From positions 1-64,000 of the forward strand of contig NZ_WUCC01000012.1 in assembly GCF_009807095.1 (NCBI RefSeq): a DNA stretch of 64,000 nt. Direction: 5' to 3'. Under the pieces are notes generated by a model that saw only the letters and a program-made list of their open reading frames with translations, was not told where the DNA came from and ran no database searches. The position numbers were made by a program, and so were the translations under genes. The DNA comes from Rathayibacter sp. VKM Ac-2754 (GTDB lineage Bacteria > Actinomycetota > Actinomycetes > Actinomycetales > Microbacteriaceae). Below, one piece after another: positions 46,172 through 54,585 of this stretch. How positions within the stretch are numbered: the stretch's first letter is position 1; each line of letters starts with the position of its first letter.

Positions 46172-47581
46172 TCAGTAGACCGTGCCGACGAGCTGCGGGC
46201 GACCGCTCTCCTCGTCGATCTCGGGGGCGTCGTCCGGTCCGGCCTGCGCGGCCTTGAGGATGAGCCGGAACTCGACGACCGCCAGGGTCCCGTAGATCGC
46301 GGTGAAGGCGATCAGCGAGATCAGGACCTCGAGGCCGCTGACGCCGGGCGAGACGCCGTCCTCGGTCTTGAGCAGTCCGAAGACGAGCCAGGGCTGGCGG
46401 CCCATCTCGGTGAAGATCCAGCCCACGATCATGGCGAGCAGCGGGAGCGGGGCCGCCCAGGTGGCGATCCTCCACATCCACTTCTTCGGCTCACGGCCCT
46501 TGCGGGTGAACCAGAGGCCGGCCGCCGCGACGCCGATCGCGAGGACGCCGAGCGCCATCATCCAGCGGAACGACCAGTAGGTGACCCAGATGATCGGCGT
46601 GTAGTCGCCGGGGCCGTAGACCTGCACGTACTGCGCCTGCAGGTCGTTGATGCCCTCGACGGTGCCGGTGAAGGTGTGCGTCGAGAGGAAGGAGAGGAGG
46701 TAGGGGATGCGGATCGAGAACAGCTCGCTCGAGCCGTCCGGCGTGCCCCAGGTGAAGACCGAGAAGGAGGCCTCAGCGCCCGTCGACGTCTTGTAGAGCG
46801 CCTCCGCCGCCGCCATCTTCATCGGCTGCGTGTCGACCATGGCCAGGCCCAGCGAGTCGCCCGTGAAGAGCGTGAGGCCGCCGCTGATGAGCATCATCCA
46901 CGCGCCGAACTTCAGCGCCGGGCGCATGGTCTCGAGGTGCTGGTTGCGCGACAAGTGGTACGCGGCGACGCTGATGATCACCGCGGCCGAGACCATGAAG
47001 CAGGCGAAGATCGTGTGCGGGAACGCGGCGAGCGCGACCTTGTTGGTGAGCAGCGCCCAGATGTCGGTGAGCTCCGCGCGCCCCTTGGTCTCGTTGATCT
47101 CGAAGCCGACCGGATTCTGCATGAACGCGTTCGCGGCGATGATGAAGTAGGCCGAGAGGGTCGTCCCGAGGGTCGTCAGCCAGATGGTCGCGAGGTGCAG
47201 CTTCTCGGGGAGCTTGTCCCAGCCGAAGATCCACAGGCCGATGAACGTCGCCTCGAGGAAGAACGCGAGCAGCCCCTCGAAGGCGAGCGGCGCCCCGAAG
47301 ACGTCGCCGACGAAGCGGGAGTAGTCGCTCCAGTTCATGCCGAACTGGAACTCCTGGACGATGCCGGTGACGACTCCCATCGCGAAGTTGATCAGGAAGA
47401 TCTTCCCGAAGAACTTCGTCAGCTGCAGGTAGTGGATGCGGCCGGTGCGCACCCAGCAGGTCTGGAAGATCGCGACGGTGAGCGCCATGCCGATCGTGAG
47501 CGGCACGAACAGGAAGTGGTAGATCGTCGTCAGGCCGAACTGCCACCGCGACAGCAGGAGTGGATCCAGGAGTTCGTTCAC
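46172..47581 (-). CDS. cydA: Cytochrome bd oxidase subunit I
   Basis: This 469-residue subunit binds hemes b558, b595 and d. The N-terminal heme-ligand region is SRWQFGLTTIYHFLFVPLTIG, with the second ligand in AAFPHTIFACFMVSAA. The conserved GRQPW motif follows the quinol-binding loop (EMGRQPWLVFGLLKTEDGVSP); the loop is of the short type. The GTG at 47581 is chosen from conservation of LLDPLLLSRWQFG. It is the first gene of cydABDC, which provides high-affinity respiration at low oxygen. Confidence 0.96.
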   Translation of the reverse strand: MNELLDPLLLSRWQFGLTTIYHFLFVPLTIGMALTVAIFQTCWVRTGRIHYLQLTKFFGKIFLINFAMGVVTGIVQEFQFGMNWSDYSRFVGDVFGAPLAFEGLLAFFLEATFIGLWIFGWDKLPEKLHLATIWLTTLGTTLSAYFIIAANAFMQNPVGFEINETKGRAELTDIWALLTNKVALAAFPHTIFACFMVSAAVIISVAAYHLSRNQHLETMRPALKFGAWMMLISGGLTLFTGDSLGLAMVDTQPMKMAAAEALYKTSTGAEASFSVFTWGTPDGSSELFSIRIPYLLSFLSTHTFTGTVEGINDLQAQYVQVYGPGDYTPIIWVTYWSFRWMMALGVLAIGVAAAGLWFTRKGREPKKWMWRIATWAAPLPLLAMIVGWIFTEMGRQPWLVFGLLKTEDGVSPGVSGLEVLISLIAFTAIYGTLAVVEFRLILKAAQAGPDDAPEIDEESGRPQLVGTVY

Positions 47582-47721
47582 GGCCCCGAGCTTAGGTCGG
47601 GCGCCGGCCCCGATGGCCTCCGATCCCAGTACTGGAGCGGATGTGCGGGCCTCTGAGGCCCTTCTGCGACACCCTTTGCAGGGTGCTTCCACGACGCCCG
47701 CCGGCCGCCCCTGTTCACGAC

Positions 47722-47760
47722 TCGCTCGACGTCGAGACAGTACGTCTCGACGTCGAGCGA
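47722..47760. repeat. 17-bp perfect inverted repeat upstream of cydA
   Basis: TCGCTCGACGTCGAGAC (47722-47738) and GTCTCGACGTCGAGCGA (47744-47760) are separated by AGTAC. Each arm itself contains the palindrome CTCGACGTCGAG. It could be an operator for a dimeric or tetrameric regulator, or a stable hairpin in the cydA leader. Confidence 0.75.
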
Positions 47761-47981
47761 AGACGCCCCGAGGGGCGGGTCGAGCAGGGCCGTCGGCTGT
47801 CGGAAGCACTCCGACGACCGTCTCGACGGCGAGCGACCTCGGCGGCGCCCCGAGCCTGCGAAACCGGCTCGTGAAGTCACAGCCTCTTCTCAGTCAACGG
47901 CGGGTCCGAGGGGCGGCTGAGAATCCGTCCGGCGGGGTGCGCGGGCCCCTCGCGCGGCACCACTGCTCAGGCGCGGCACCG

Positions 47982-47987
47982 TACGAT
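47982..47987 (+). promoter_or_regulatory. -10 element of the tetR gene, leaderless layout
   Basis: TACGAT lies six bases before the ATG at 47994, so transcription probably starts at the start codon. No ribosome-binding site is visible, consistent with a leaderless message. Confidence 0.5.
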
Positions 47988-47993
47988 CGATCC

Positions 47994-48578
47994 ATGCCGA
48001 GCAAGGGGAGCTATGCCAAGGGTGTCGCCAAGCGCGAGGAGATCCTGCAGACCGCACTCGAGGTGTTCTCCCGCCAGGGATACCGTCGGGCGTCCCTGCG
48101 GGAGATCTCAGAGGCGGTCGGCCTGACCCAGGCGGGTCTGCTGCACTACTTCGACTCGAAGGAGGAGCTCTTCGCCGAGGTCCTCCGCAAGCGCGACGAC
48201 GTCGACCGCGCGAATTACGACCTCGACGACAGCGGAGACCCGGCGATCGCCGGTCTCGTCCGGCTGATCCGGCACAACAGCGAGGTCCCCGGTCTGGTGC
48301 ACCTCTACGCGACGCTGTCGGCCGAGGGCACGGATGAGGCGCACCCGGCGCACGAGTTCTTCCTCGACCGCTACCGCACGACGACGGAGGTGCTGGCCGA
48401 GAGCGTCCGCGCCGACCAGCGCGAGGGGCTGATCGCGGCCGACATCGATCCCGAGGTCGCCGGCCGCATGATCACCGCCCTGGCCGACGGACTGCAGATC
48501 CAATGGCTGCTCGACGAGGACGTCGACATGGGCGACATCGTCGAGACGTTCTGGGCGCTGCTCAAGCGCGTCCGCTGA
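47994..48578 (+). CDS. TetR/AcrR family transcriptional regulator
   Basis: The 194-residue regulator has an N-terminal helix-turn-helix (about 15-60) with YRRASLREISEAVGLTQAGL and LHYFDSKEELF. The C-terminal ligand domain contains GRMITALADGLQIQWLLDE. It is divergent from cydA and directly upstream of a DedA gene with a 15-bp gap. Its target and ligand are unknown; either neighbour could be regulated. Confidence 0.92.
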   Translation: MPSKGSYAKGVAKREEILQTALEVFSRQGYRRASLREISEAVGLTQAGLLHYFDSKEELFAEVLRKRDDVDRANYDLDDSGDPAIAGLVRLIRHNSEVPGLVHLYATLSAEGTDEAHPAHEFFLDRYRTTTEVLAESVRADQREGLIAADIDPEVAGRMITALADGLQIQWLLDEDVDMGDIVETFWALLKRVR

Positions 48579-48592
48579 CGAGCGACTCCCCC

Positions 48593-49231
48593 GTGAACGA
48601 CGTCCTGAGCGGGATCCTCGACTTCGTCGTGAGCGTGCCGCCGGTCTGGCGGACGCTGCTGGCGGGGCTGGCGATCTTCTTCGAGACGACGATCCTCGCG
48701 GGCCTGATCGTGCCGGGCGACACCGTCGTGATCGTCAGCGCGACCGGCGTCACTACTCCGCTGCAGTTCGTCGCCCTGGCGCTCACCGTCATCGTCGGCG
48801 CGCTCTGCGGCGAGTCGGTCGGCTTCTACCTCGGGCGCTGGTTCGGCCCGCGGATCCGCGCGTCGCGGCTCGGACGCCGGCTCGGCGAGAAGAACTGGGT
48901 GCGGGCCGAGCGCTATCTCGCGCGGCGCGGCGGGATCGCGGTGTTCCTCTCGCGCTTCCTGCCGGTGCTGCACTCGCTGATCCCCCTCACCGTGGGCATG
49001 AGCGGGATGCGCTACCGCACCTTCATGGCCTGGACGACGCCCGCGTGCATCCTCTGGTCGTTCGCCTACGTCGGAGTCGGCGCGGCGGCCGCCGGCGGGT
49101 ACCGAGAGCTGTCCGACAGCCTGCACTACGCCGGGTACCTGTTCGTCGGAGCGATCGTGCTGTTCGCGCTGGTCGTCTTCGGCGCCAAGAAGCTCCTGAA
49201 ACGAGCGGAGGCGCGTCACCTCGATGAGTGA
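48593..49231 (+). CDS. DedA family (SNARE-associated) membrane protein
   Basis: This 212-residue integral membrane protein has the DedA signature: ETTILAGLIVPGDTVV, GFYLGRWFG and RFLPVLHSLIPLTVGMSGM. DedA proteins take part in membrane lipid homeostasis, possibly undecaprenyl-phosphate flipping. GTG start after the TetR gene. The stop codon lies within the following hairpin. Confidence 0.92.
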   Translation: MNDVLSGILDFVVSVPPVWRTLLAGLAIFFETTILAGLIVPGDTVVIVSATGVTTPLQFVALALTVIVGALCGESVGFYLGRWFGPRIRASRLGRRLGEKNWVRAERYLARRGGIAVFLSRFLPVLHSLIPLTVGMSGMRYRTFMAWTTPACILWSFAYVGVGAAAAGGYRELSDSLHYAGYLFVGAIVLFALVVFGAKKLLKRAEARHLDE

Positions 49232-49239
49232 CGCGCCTC
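49208..49239 (+). terminator. Hairpin with the DedA stop codon in the stem
   Basis: GAGGCGCGTCAC (49208-49219) and GTGACGCGCCTC (49228-49239) form a perfect 12-bp stem with an eight-base loop. The stop TGA (49229-49231) is in the right arm. No T-tract follows. Confidence 0.65.
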
Positions 49240-49260
49240 GCGCGGGTGGTGCGGGAGCGA

Positions 49261-50193
49261 CTAGTCGACGAGACCGGCCGACTCGAGCCACTCGGTCGCG
49301 ATCGACGCGGCCGACTTCTCGTCGTTCACGCTCTCGGCGTTGAGCGACACGAGATCGTCGGCGGTCAGCTTCGCGCTGACGGCGTTGAGGACCTCCGCTG
49401 CGGCGTCGTCGACCTTGTCCGAGACGATCGGCACGACGTTGTCGGCGACGAACAGACCATCGGGGTCCTCGAGGGCGACGAGGTCGTTCGACTGGATGTT
49501 CGGGTCGGCGGTGTAGATGTTCGCCAGCTGGATCTGGTTGCTGGTGAGGGCGTCGACCGTGGTCGATCCGCCGCTGTCCTCGATCGCCTGGAACGTGGTG
49601 TCGATGCCGTACTTCTCCTTGAGCGCGTCCGGGCCGTAGGGGCGCGTCTGCAGCTCGGAGTTGCCGCCCAGCACGATCGGGTCGGTGACGTCGGCGAGCG
49701 AGGCGATGTCGGTGAGGCTCCACTTGTCGGCGAAGGCCTGGGTGACGGTGTAGGAGTTCTGGTCGCTCGCCTCGGCGGCGTCGAGGGCGCGGAGGCCGTC
49801 GGGCAGCGCGTCGGTCAGAGCGGAGTAGACGTCGTCCGCGGTCGTGGCGGTCGTGTCCGGCTCGAGCGCCTGGAGCAGGCTGCCGTCGTACTCGGGGAAC
49901 ACGTCGATGGATCCGCTCTCGATCTCGGGCAGGTAGATCTCGCGCTGGCCGATGCGGAGGTCGCGCTCGACGGTGAAGCCGCCGTTCTCGAGTGCCTGCG
50001 CGTAGATCTCGGCGATGATCTCGTTCGAGTAGTAGTCCTGCGAGCCGACGACGAGGGTCGCGCCGCCCTCGGAGGAGTCGGAACCCGATCCCGAATCGAG
50101 CGGATCGCTGGACGAGCACCCTGCCAGTGCCACGACGGCACCGACCGCGAGTGCGCTGAGCGCGACACGGCCCTTCTTGGTTGCTGTGAACAT
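49261..50193 (-). CDS. Osmolyte ABC transporter substrate-binding lipoprotein (OpuC/ProX type)
   Basis: The 310-residue protein has a signal peptide and lipobox (VALAGCSSSD, Cys at about 26), followed by an OpuAC domain with VVGSQDYYSNEIIAEIYAQ and EYDGSLLQALEP. Such proteins bind glycine betaine, choline or similar compatible solutes outside the membrane. It is the last gene of a four-gene operon (ATPase, two permeases, binding protein). The exact ligand is not known. Confidence 0.92.
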   Translation of the reverse strand: MFTATKKGRVALSALAVGAVVALAGCSSSDPLDSGSGSDSSEGGATLVVGSQDYYSNEIIAEIYAQALENGGFTVERDLRIGQREIYLPEIESGSIDVFPEYDGSLLQALEPDTTATTADDVYSALTDALPDGLRALDAAEASDQNSYTVTQAFADKWSLTDIASLADVTDPIVLGGNSELQTRPYGPDALKEKYGIDTTFQAIEDSGGSTTVDALTSNQIQLANIYTADPNIQSNDLVALEDPDGLFVADNVVPIVSDKVDDAAAEVLNAVSAKLTADDLVSLNAESVNDEKSAASIATEWLESAGLVD

Positions 50194-50195
50194 AG

Positions 50196-50948
50196 CTATT
50201 TCCCTTCGTCGATGGGGATTCCCACCACCGCGGCTCGTCGGGTCGACGAGGCGCGGAAACCTGAGCGGCCGGATGTCCCGGCCAGACCGAGCACGACCCC
50301 GCGCGGCACCGCCACGCGCTGGAGGATCGCGAACAGGATCTCGCTGAGCAGTGTGAGGGCGATCACGATGATCGACCCGGCGAGCATCTGCGCGTAGTCC
50401 CCCGCCTTCACGCCCTGGAAGATGTAGTGCCCGAGCCCGCCGGCGCCGATGAAGTCGGCGAGCGTGGCGGTCGCGATGATCTGCAGCATCGCCGAGCGCA
50501 GGCCGCCGATCAGCAGCGGGAGTCCGAGCGGGATCTCGACCTTGCGGAGGATCTGCCACTCCGTCATCCCGACCGAGCGCGCCGCATCGACCGTGCGCCG
50601 GTCGACCGCCTCGAGTCCCGAGTAGGCACCGGCCAGCACCGACGGGATCGCGAGGATCACCAGGGCGATGAGCGGGGCGCCGAGGCCGAGGCCGAGGCTC
50701 ATCGCCGCGAGGACCAGCACGCCGAGGGTGGGCAGGGCGCGGAGCCCGCCCGCGACGGGGACGGCGATGCCCTTTCCGCGGCCGGTGTGCCCGATCAGGT
50801 AGCCCAGCGGGATGGCGATCGCGCAGCAGATCACGAGCACCAGCAGGCTGATGCCGATGTGCTGGGCGAGCCGGTTGGGGATGCCGTAGACGCCGGTCCA
50901 GTGCGTGGGATCGCCGATCCACGCGAACGCCTCGAGGATGAGGTTCAC
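50196..50948 (-). CDS. Osmolyte ABC transporter permease (second)
   Basis: This 250-residue permease has about six helices and the EAA-like loop AARSVGMTEWQILRKVEIPLGLPLL. GTG start, overlapping the upstream permease gene by 4 bp. The basic C-terminal tail has no known motif. It lies 2 bp before the binding-protein gene. Confidence 0.92.
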   Translation of the reverse strand: MNLILEAFAWIGDPTHWTGVYGIPNRLAQHIGISLLVLVICCAIAIPLGYLIGHTGRGKGIAVPVAGGLRALPTLGVLVLAAMSLGLGLGAPLIALVILAIPSVLAGAYSGLEAVDRRTVDAARSVGMTEWQILRKVEIPLGLPLLIGGLRSAMLQIIATATLADFIGAGGLGHYIFQGVKAGDYAQMLAGSIIVIALTLLSEILFAILQRVAVPRGVVLGLAGTSGRSGFRASSTRRAAVVGIPIDEGK

Positions 50949-51631
50949 GTCGTCACCGCCTTCTCGACGCGCACGACGCGCCTCTTCTCGCGAGCGCGGT
51001 CGACAGCGGTCCAGGGCATCAGGAGGCGCCCGAGCAGCACGAGGATCCCGTCGAGCACGAGGGCGAGCGCGATGGTCAGCACGATGCCCGTGATGATCTC
51101 CCCCGAGATGCCGCGCTGGAAGCCGTCGGTGAAGAGCAGTCCGAGGCTCTGGATCCCGAGCACGGCACCCACGGTCACGAGCGAGACCGTGCTGACCGTC
51201 ACGACCCGGAGGCCCGAGAGCAGCACCGGACCGGCGAGCGGGAACTCGACCCGCCAGAACCGGGCCCAGGCCGAGTAGCCCATCGCCGTCGCCGACTGCG
51301 TCACGTCCTCCGAGACCGCGCCCAGGGCGTCGGCCGTGGTGCGCACCATCAGGGCGATGCCGTAGAGGGTGAGGCCGATGATCACGTTGGCGGTCGAGCG
51401 CAGCGGGATGCCGAGGATCGCCGGCAGCAGGATGAACATCGCCAGCGACGGGATCGCGTAGAGGACGCCCAGCGCGGTGAGGACCGTGCCGCGACTCCAG
51501 CGGTACCGGTTGGCGAACCAGCCGAACGGGAGCGAGATCACGAAGCTGAGGAGGATCGGCGGGACCGACAGCAGGAGGTGCGCGATCAGGTTCGTGATGA
51601 TCGAGTCGGTGTTGTTGAGGACCCAGTTCAC
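50945..51631 (-). CDS. Osmolyte ABC transporter permease (first)
   Basis: The 228-residue permease has six hydrophobic helices and the EAA-type loop ATAMGYSAWARFWRVEFPLAGPVLL. The GTG start overlaps the ATPase gene stop by 4 bp. Together with the second permease it forms the heterodimeric channel of the OpuC-like importer. Confidence 0.92.
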   Translation of the reverse strand: MNWVLNNTDSIITNLIAHLLLSVPPILLSFVISLPFGWFANRYRWSRGTVLTALGVLYAIPSLAMFILLPAILGIPLRSTANVIIGLTLYGIALMVRTTADALGAVSEDVTQSATAMGYSAWARFWRVEFPLAGPVLLSGLRVVTVSTVSLVTVGAVLGIQSLGLLFTDGFQRGISGEIITGIVLTIALALVLDGILVLLGRLLMPWTAVDRAREKRRVVRVEKAVTT

Positions 51632-52470
51632 GCGCCGGCGCCGTCCTGGGAGCGCAGGACTCCGGTCGGGCGCCCGTCGCCGTCGACGACGATGCGCGCC
51701 CCGTCGCGCTCCTCGATGCGGAGCGAGCGCTTGCCGCGATCAGCGCCGATGAAGCCGGCCACGAAGTCGCTCGCGGGGTTCGCGAGGATCTCGGCGGGCG
51801 AGCCCTTCTGCGCGATCCGGCCGCCCTTCTCGAGGATGACGACCTGGTCGCCGAGCAGGAAAGCCTCGTCGATGTCGTGGGTGACGAAGACGACGGTCTT
51901 GTCGAGCTCGCGCTGGAGACGGAGGGTCTCGCGCTGCAGATCGGCGCGGACGAGAGGGTCGACGGCGCCGAACGGCTCATCCATCAGCAGGATGTTGGGG
52001 TCGACGGCGAGACCGCGCGCCACTCCGACGCGCTGCTGCTGGCCGCCCGAGAGCTGGCTCGGGTACCGCGTCGCGAGGGCGCGGTCGAGGCCGACCGTGT
52101 CCATCAGCTCGAGCGCGCGGTCGTGCGCGGGCTTCTTCGCGACTCCGTTGAGCCGCGGCACGGTGGCGATGTTGTCGATGACCCGGCGGTGCGGGAGCAG
52201 GCCGGAGTTCTGCATGACGTAGCCGATCCGGCGGCGGAGCGACACGGCGGGCAGCGTCGAGATGTCCTCGCCGTCGATCTCGATCGTGCCGCCGGTGGGC
52301 TCGATCATGCGGTTGATCATCCGGAGGATGGTGGTCTTGCCGCAGCCGGAGGACCCCACGAAGACGGTCGTCTCCCGCGACGGCAGGACGAGCGAGAAGT
52401 CGTCCACCGCGCGGGTGCCGTCCGGGTACTGCTTGCTGACTCCGCGGAACTCGATCACGACGTCTCTCAC
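51628..52470 (-). CDS. Osmolyte ABC transporter ATP-binding protein
   Basis: The 280-residue ATPase has Walker A VGSSGCGKTTILRM, Q-loop YVMQNSGLLPH, signature LSGGQQQRVGVARGL and Walker B ILLMDEPFGAVDP. The QNSGLLPH wording is typical of the betaine/carnitine/choline subfamily. The start could be the GTG at 52470 or the GTG at 52458. It heads the operon. C-terminal CBS domains are absent. Confidence 0.92.
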   Translation of the reverse strand: MRDVVIEFRGVSKQYPDGTRAVDDFSLVLPSRETTVFVGSSGCGKTTILRMINRMIEPTGGTIEIDGEDISTLPAVSLRRRIGYVMQNSGLLPHRRVIDNIATVPRLNGVAKKPAHDRALELMDTVGLDRALATRYPSQLSGGQQQRVGVARGLAVDPNILLMDEPFGAVDPLVRADLQRETLRLQRELDKTVVFVTHDIDEAFLLGDQVVILEKGGRIAQKGSPAEILANPASDFVAGFIGADRGKRSLRIEERDGARIVVDGDGRPTGVLRSQDGAGA

Positions 52471-52640
52471 CCTCGTTGCGCGGCCCCGTGCAGAACCTCT
52501 GCGACAGCCAAACACCATTCGGAGACGCCTGCCAACCTGGATGGCGCAGTGTTGCGCAGGAGCCCCCGGCCGACTAGGGGGTGGCCGCGGGCTCGCGCCA
52601 AGGGGAGCGAGACACCCTGCTCGCGCTCCCCCGCCCCTCC

Positions 52641-52765
52641 CTCGCTGATCGAGTAGCCCGCGGAGCGGGCGTATCGAGATCCCCAGCGTCAGAAGGCGAG
52701 GCCATCACCCCGCCCTGCTGACGCTGGTGGGTCTCGATACGCCCCTGCGGGGCTACTCGACCAGC
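52641..52765. repeat. Paired palindromic A element (locus 3)
   Basis: Left arm: GATCGAGTAGCCCGC then GAGCGGGCGTATCGAGATC. Right arm: GGTCTCGATACGCCCCTG then CGGGGCTACTCGACCAGC. The arms are mutually complementary, and the spacer adds AGCGTCAG/CTGACGCT, so the whole unit can form one long hairpin. Its right arm (52726-52763) is identical over 38 bases to 56664-56701. Confidence 0.9.
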
Positions 52766-52817
52766 AGGCTGCCGTCTCAAGCCCAGACTCCCGGCTCCAG
52801 GCCCTGGACACTCGAGG

Positions 52818-52904
52818 CGAACGGGTGATTCGCGTGCCAGCGAATCGCCCTAGCCGCACGCAGCACGCTCCACCCACGCGACCACCTTTGGAAGCCGACT
52901 GCGC
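52818..52904. repeat. B repeat, copy 2
   Basis: It matches positions 223-309 (see copy 1), with GAAGCCGACTGCGC at 52891-52904. It again lies close to an A element, 53 bp away. Confidence 0.7.
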
Positions 52905-52929
52905 CACGCCGCGCGGGGAGCGGCGTGGA

Positions 52930-52968
52930 CGACGGAGGGGCGGGCCCACCGGGCCCGCCCCTCCGTCG
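52930..52968 (-). terminator. Terminator of the second tetR gene
   Basis: CGACGGAGGGGCGGGCCC and GGGCCCGCCCCTCCGTCG form a perfect 18-bp stem with a three-base loop, eight bases after the tetR stop. Confidence 0.85.
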
Positions 52969-52975
52969 CAGAAAC

Positions 52976-53626
52976 TCAGACCGCCCCGTAGTGCATCGAC
53001 AGGTAGTTGCGCAGCAGCGCACGGGCCTCGTCGATGAAGCGCTGGTCGCCCTGGGGGTCCATCAGGAAGGCGCGGGTGAGCATGGCGTCGGCGACCTCGA
53101 CGGTCACCTCGAGGCGGAACGAGAGCTGCGCTCCGCCGGGGAGTCCGTACTCGGAGGCGAGGATCTCGGCGAAGCGGCGGGCGAAGAAGCCCGCCTCGAA
53201 CGCCTCCCCCGCCACCTCGGGGGCGTGGATGGTGTCGACGAAGCGGATCGAGCGGAAGCCGGGCTCGGTGCGGTGCATCTCGCAGAACGCGTCGACTGCG
53301 CAGTCGACGGCGCCCCACCAGTTGTCGGGGTGCGTCTCGCGGATCTCGGTGATGACCTTCTTGCGGAACCGCTCGAGAGCGCGCTCGCGGAGGGCCTGCA
53401 GCACGGCGATGCGGTCGGGGAAGTAGCGGTAGACGGTGCCGATGGCGGCTCCGGCGCGCTCGGCGACCATCGCGGTCGTCAGGCGGTCGAACCCGACCTC
53501 GTCGACCACGGCCGCGGCCGCGTCGAGCAGGGAGGCGAGGCGCGCTGCGCTGCGCACCTGGACGGGCTCGTTCCGGACCTGGGGGGATTCGCCGAAGGGT
53601 CGGTCGACGAGATTTCCAAGAGGCAC
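52976..53626 (-). CDS. TetR/AcrR family transcriptional regulator
   Basis: The 216-residue regulator has an HTH (about 45-75) with GFDRLTTAMVAERAGAAIGT and VYRYFPDRIAVLQAL. The C-terminal domain ends in FIDEARALLRNYLSMHYG. GTG start. It is divergent from the SRAP gene, with about 140 bp between, so it may regulate itself and possibly that gene. The ligand is unknown. Confidence 0.9.
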   Translation of the reverse strand: MPLGNLVDRPFGESPQVRNEPVQVRSAARLASLLDAAAAVVDEVGFDRLTTAMVAERAGAAIGTVYRYFPDRIAVLQALRERALERFRKKVITEIRETHPDNWWGAVDCAVDAFCEMHRTEPGFRSIRFVDTIHAPEVAGEAFEAGFFARRFAEILASEYGLPGGAQLSFRLEVTVEVADAMLTRAFLMDPQGDQRFIDEARALLRNYLSMHYGAV

Positions 53627-53764
53627 GGCAGGCTCCTTCGGTGGCGGTTCCTACAATCGTACGCAGGCGGACGCGACCTGCGCGCCCGTTTGCGAACGTC
53701 TCTCGCGTTTCGTGCCCCCGGAAGGGCGGCGGATCCGCCGACTCCCACGATGCCAGGAGGACCC

Positions 53765-54481
53765 ATGTGCGGACGTTTCGTCCTGTCGCAGACCACCGCC
53801 GATCTCGTCGCGCTGTTCGACATCGACGACCAGGGGCCGGATCTGCCGGAGCCTTCCTGGAACATCGCCCCGACCCAGCGCATCGCGGTCGTCGCCGAGT
53901 CGATGAAGGGGGTCGAGGAGGGCGAGCCTCCTCGTCGGCGCCTCGCCGCCGCGCGCTGGGGACTCGTCCCGCGCTCGGCCGCGGATCCGTCGGCCGGGGC
54001 GCCCCTGTTCAACGCCCGCATCGAGTCGGTCGCCGAGAAGCCGGCGTTCCGCGAGTCGTACGCCGCGCGACGCGCCATCGTGCCCGCCTCCGGCTGGTAC
54101 GAGTGGCGGGTCGGCGCCGACGGAGTGAAGTCGCCCGTCTTCATCGCGCCCGAGGGCGGGTCGCTGGTGCTGTTCGCCGGCGTCTACGAGTGGTGGCGCT
54201 CCGCCGAGCAGGGCGCACCGTGGCTGCTCTCGGCGACCATCCTGACCCGGCCCGGCGCGGGAGCCGTGGCGGAGGTCCACGAGCGGATGCCCGTGCTGCT
54301 GCAGCCCGAGCTCATCGAGGACTGGCTCGACCCGAACGCCGTCGCCGACGGGTCGCTGCTGCGCGCCGCCTCCGACGGTGCCGGCGAGCTGGCCGAGGAG
54401 CTCGACGTCACTCCGGTCGGCGACGCCGTGGGCTCGGTCCGCAGCAACGGCCCGGAGCTCATCGAGCCGCTCGCCTCCTGA
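53765..54481 (+). CDS. SOS response-associated peptidase (SRAP, YedK/HMCES family)
   Basis: This 238-residue protein crosslinks to abasic sites in single-stranded DNA via Cys2. The conserved features are MCGRF at the start (Cys2 after Met removal), FNARIESVAEKPAFRESY, VPASGWYEW, and VHERMPVLL with the catalytic His. The ATG follows an AGGAGGA ribosome-binding site. It protects stalled replication forks from abasic-site damage. Confidence 0.95.
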   Translation: MCGRFVLSQTTADLVALFDIDDQGPDLPEPSWNIAPTQRIAVVAESMKGVEEGEPPRRRLAAARWGLVPRSAADPSAGAPLFNARIESVAEKPAFRESYAARRAIVPASGWYEWRVGADGVKSPVFIAPEGGSLVLFAGVYEWWRSAEQGAPWLLSATILTRPGAGAVAEVHERMPVLLQPELIEDWLDPNAVADGSLLRAASDGAGELAEELDVTPVGDAVGSVRSNGPELIEPLAS

Positions 54482-54585
54482 CGCGGTGGAGCGGTGACGG
54501 CGAGCGGGGGAACGTCCGCCGACCGTCGGGCGACGGCGAGCCGCCGTGCCCCCGCGAGCCGACAGGCATCTGACAGACTGTGCGG

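Larger units (their letters stand above)
47582..47993. other. Intergenic region between cydA and tetR with many inverted repeats
   Basis: No gene is supported. Successive inverted repeats include GGGCCTC-T-GAGGCCC (47647-47661), CACCCT-ttgc-AGGGTG (47670-47685), a 17-bp perfect repeat (47722-47760), CGCCCC-GA-GGGGCG (47764-47777) and GTCGGA-agcac-TCCGAC (47799-47815). The cydA promoter must lie here but no clear -35/-10 is evident. Confidence 0.7.
52471..52929. other. Intergenic region upstream of the osmolyte transporter operon
   Basis: No gene is supported. It contains a possible TTGGCA-N17-TTTGGC promoter on the minus strand near 52500-52530, a paired A element (52641-52765) and a B repeat (52818-52904). 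Confidence 0.65.

Noticed and set aside
45139-47581. Cyanide-insensitive oxidase-specific naming of the bd oxidase
   Set aside because: The short quinol loop is compatible, but cydDC in the same operon supports plain cytochrome bd naming.
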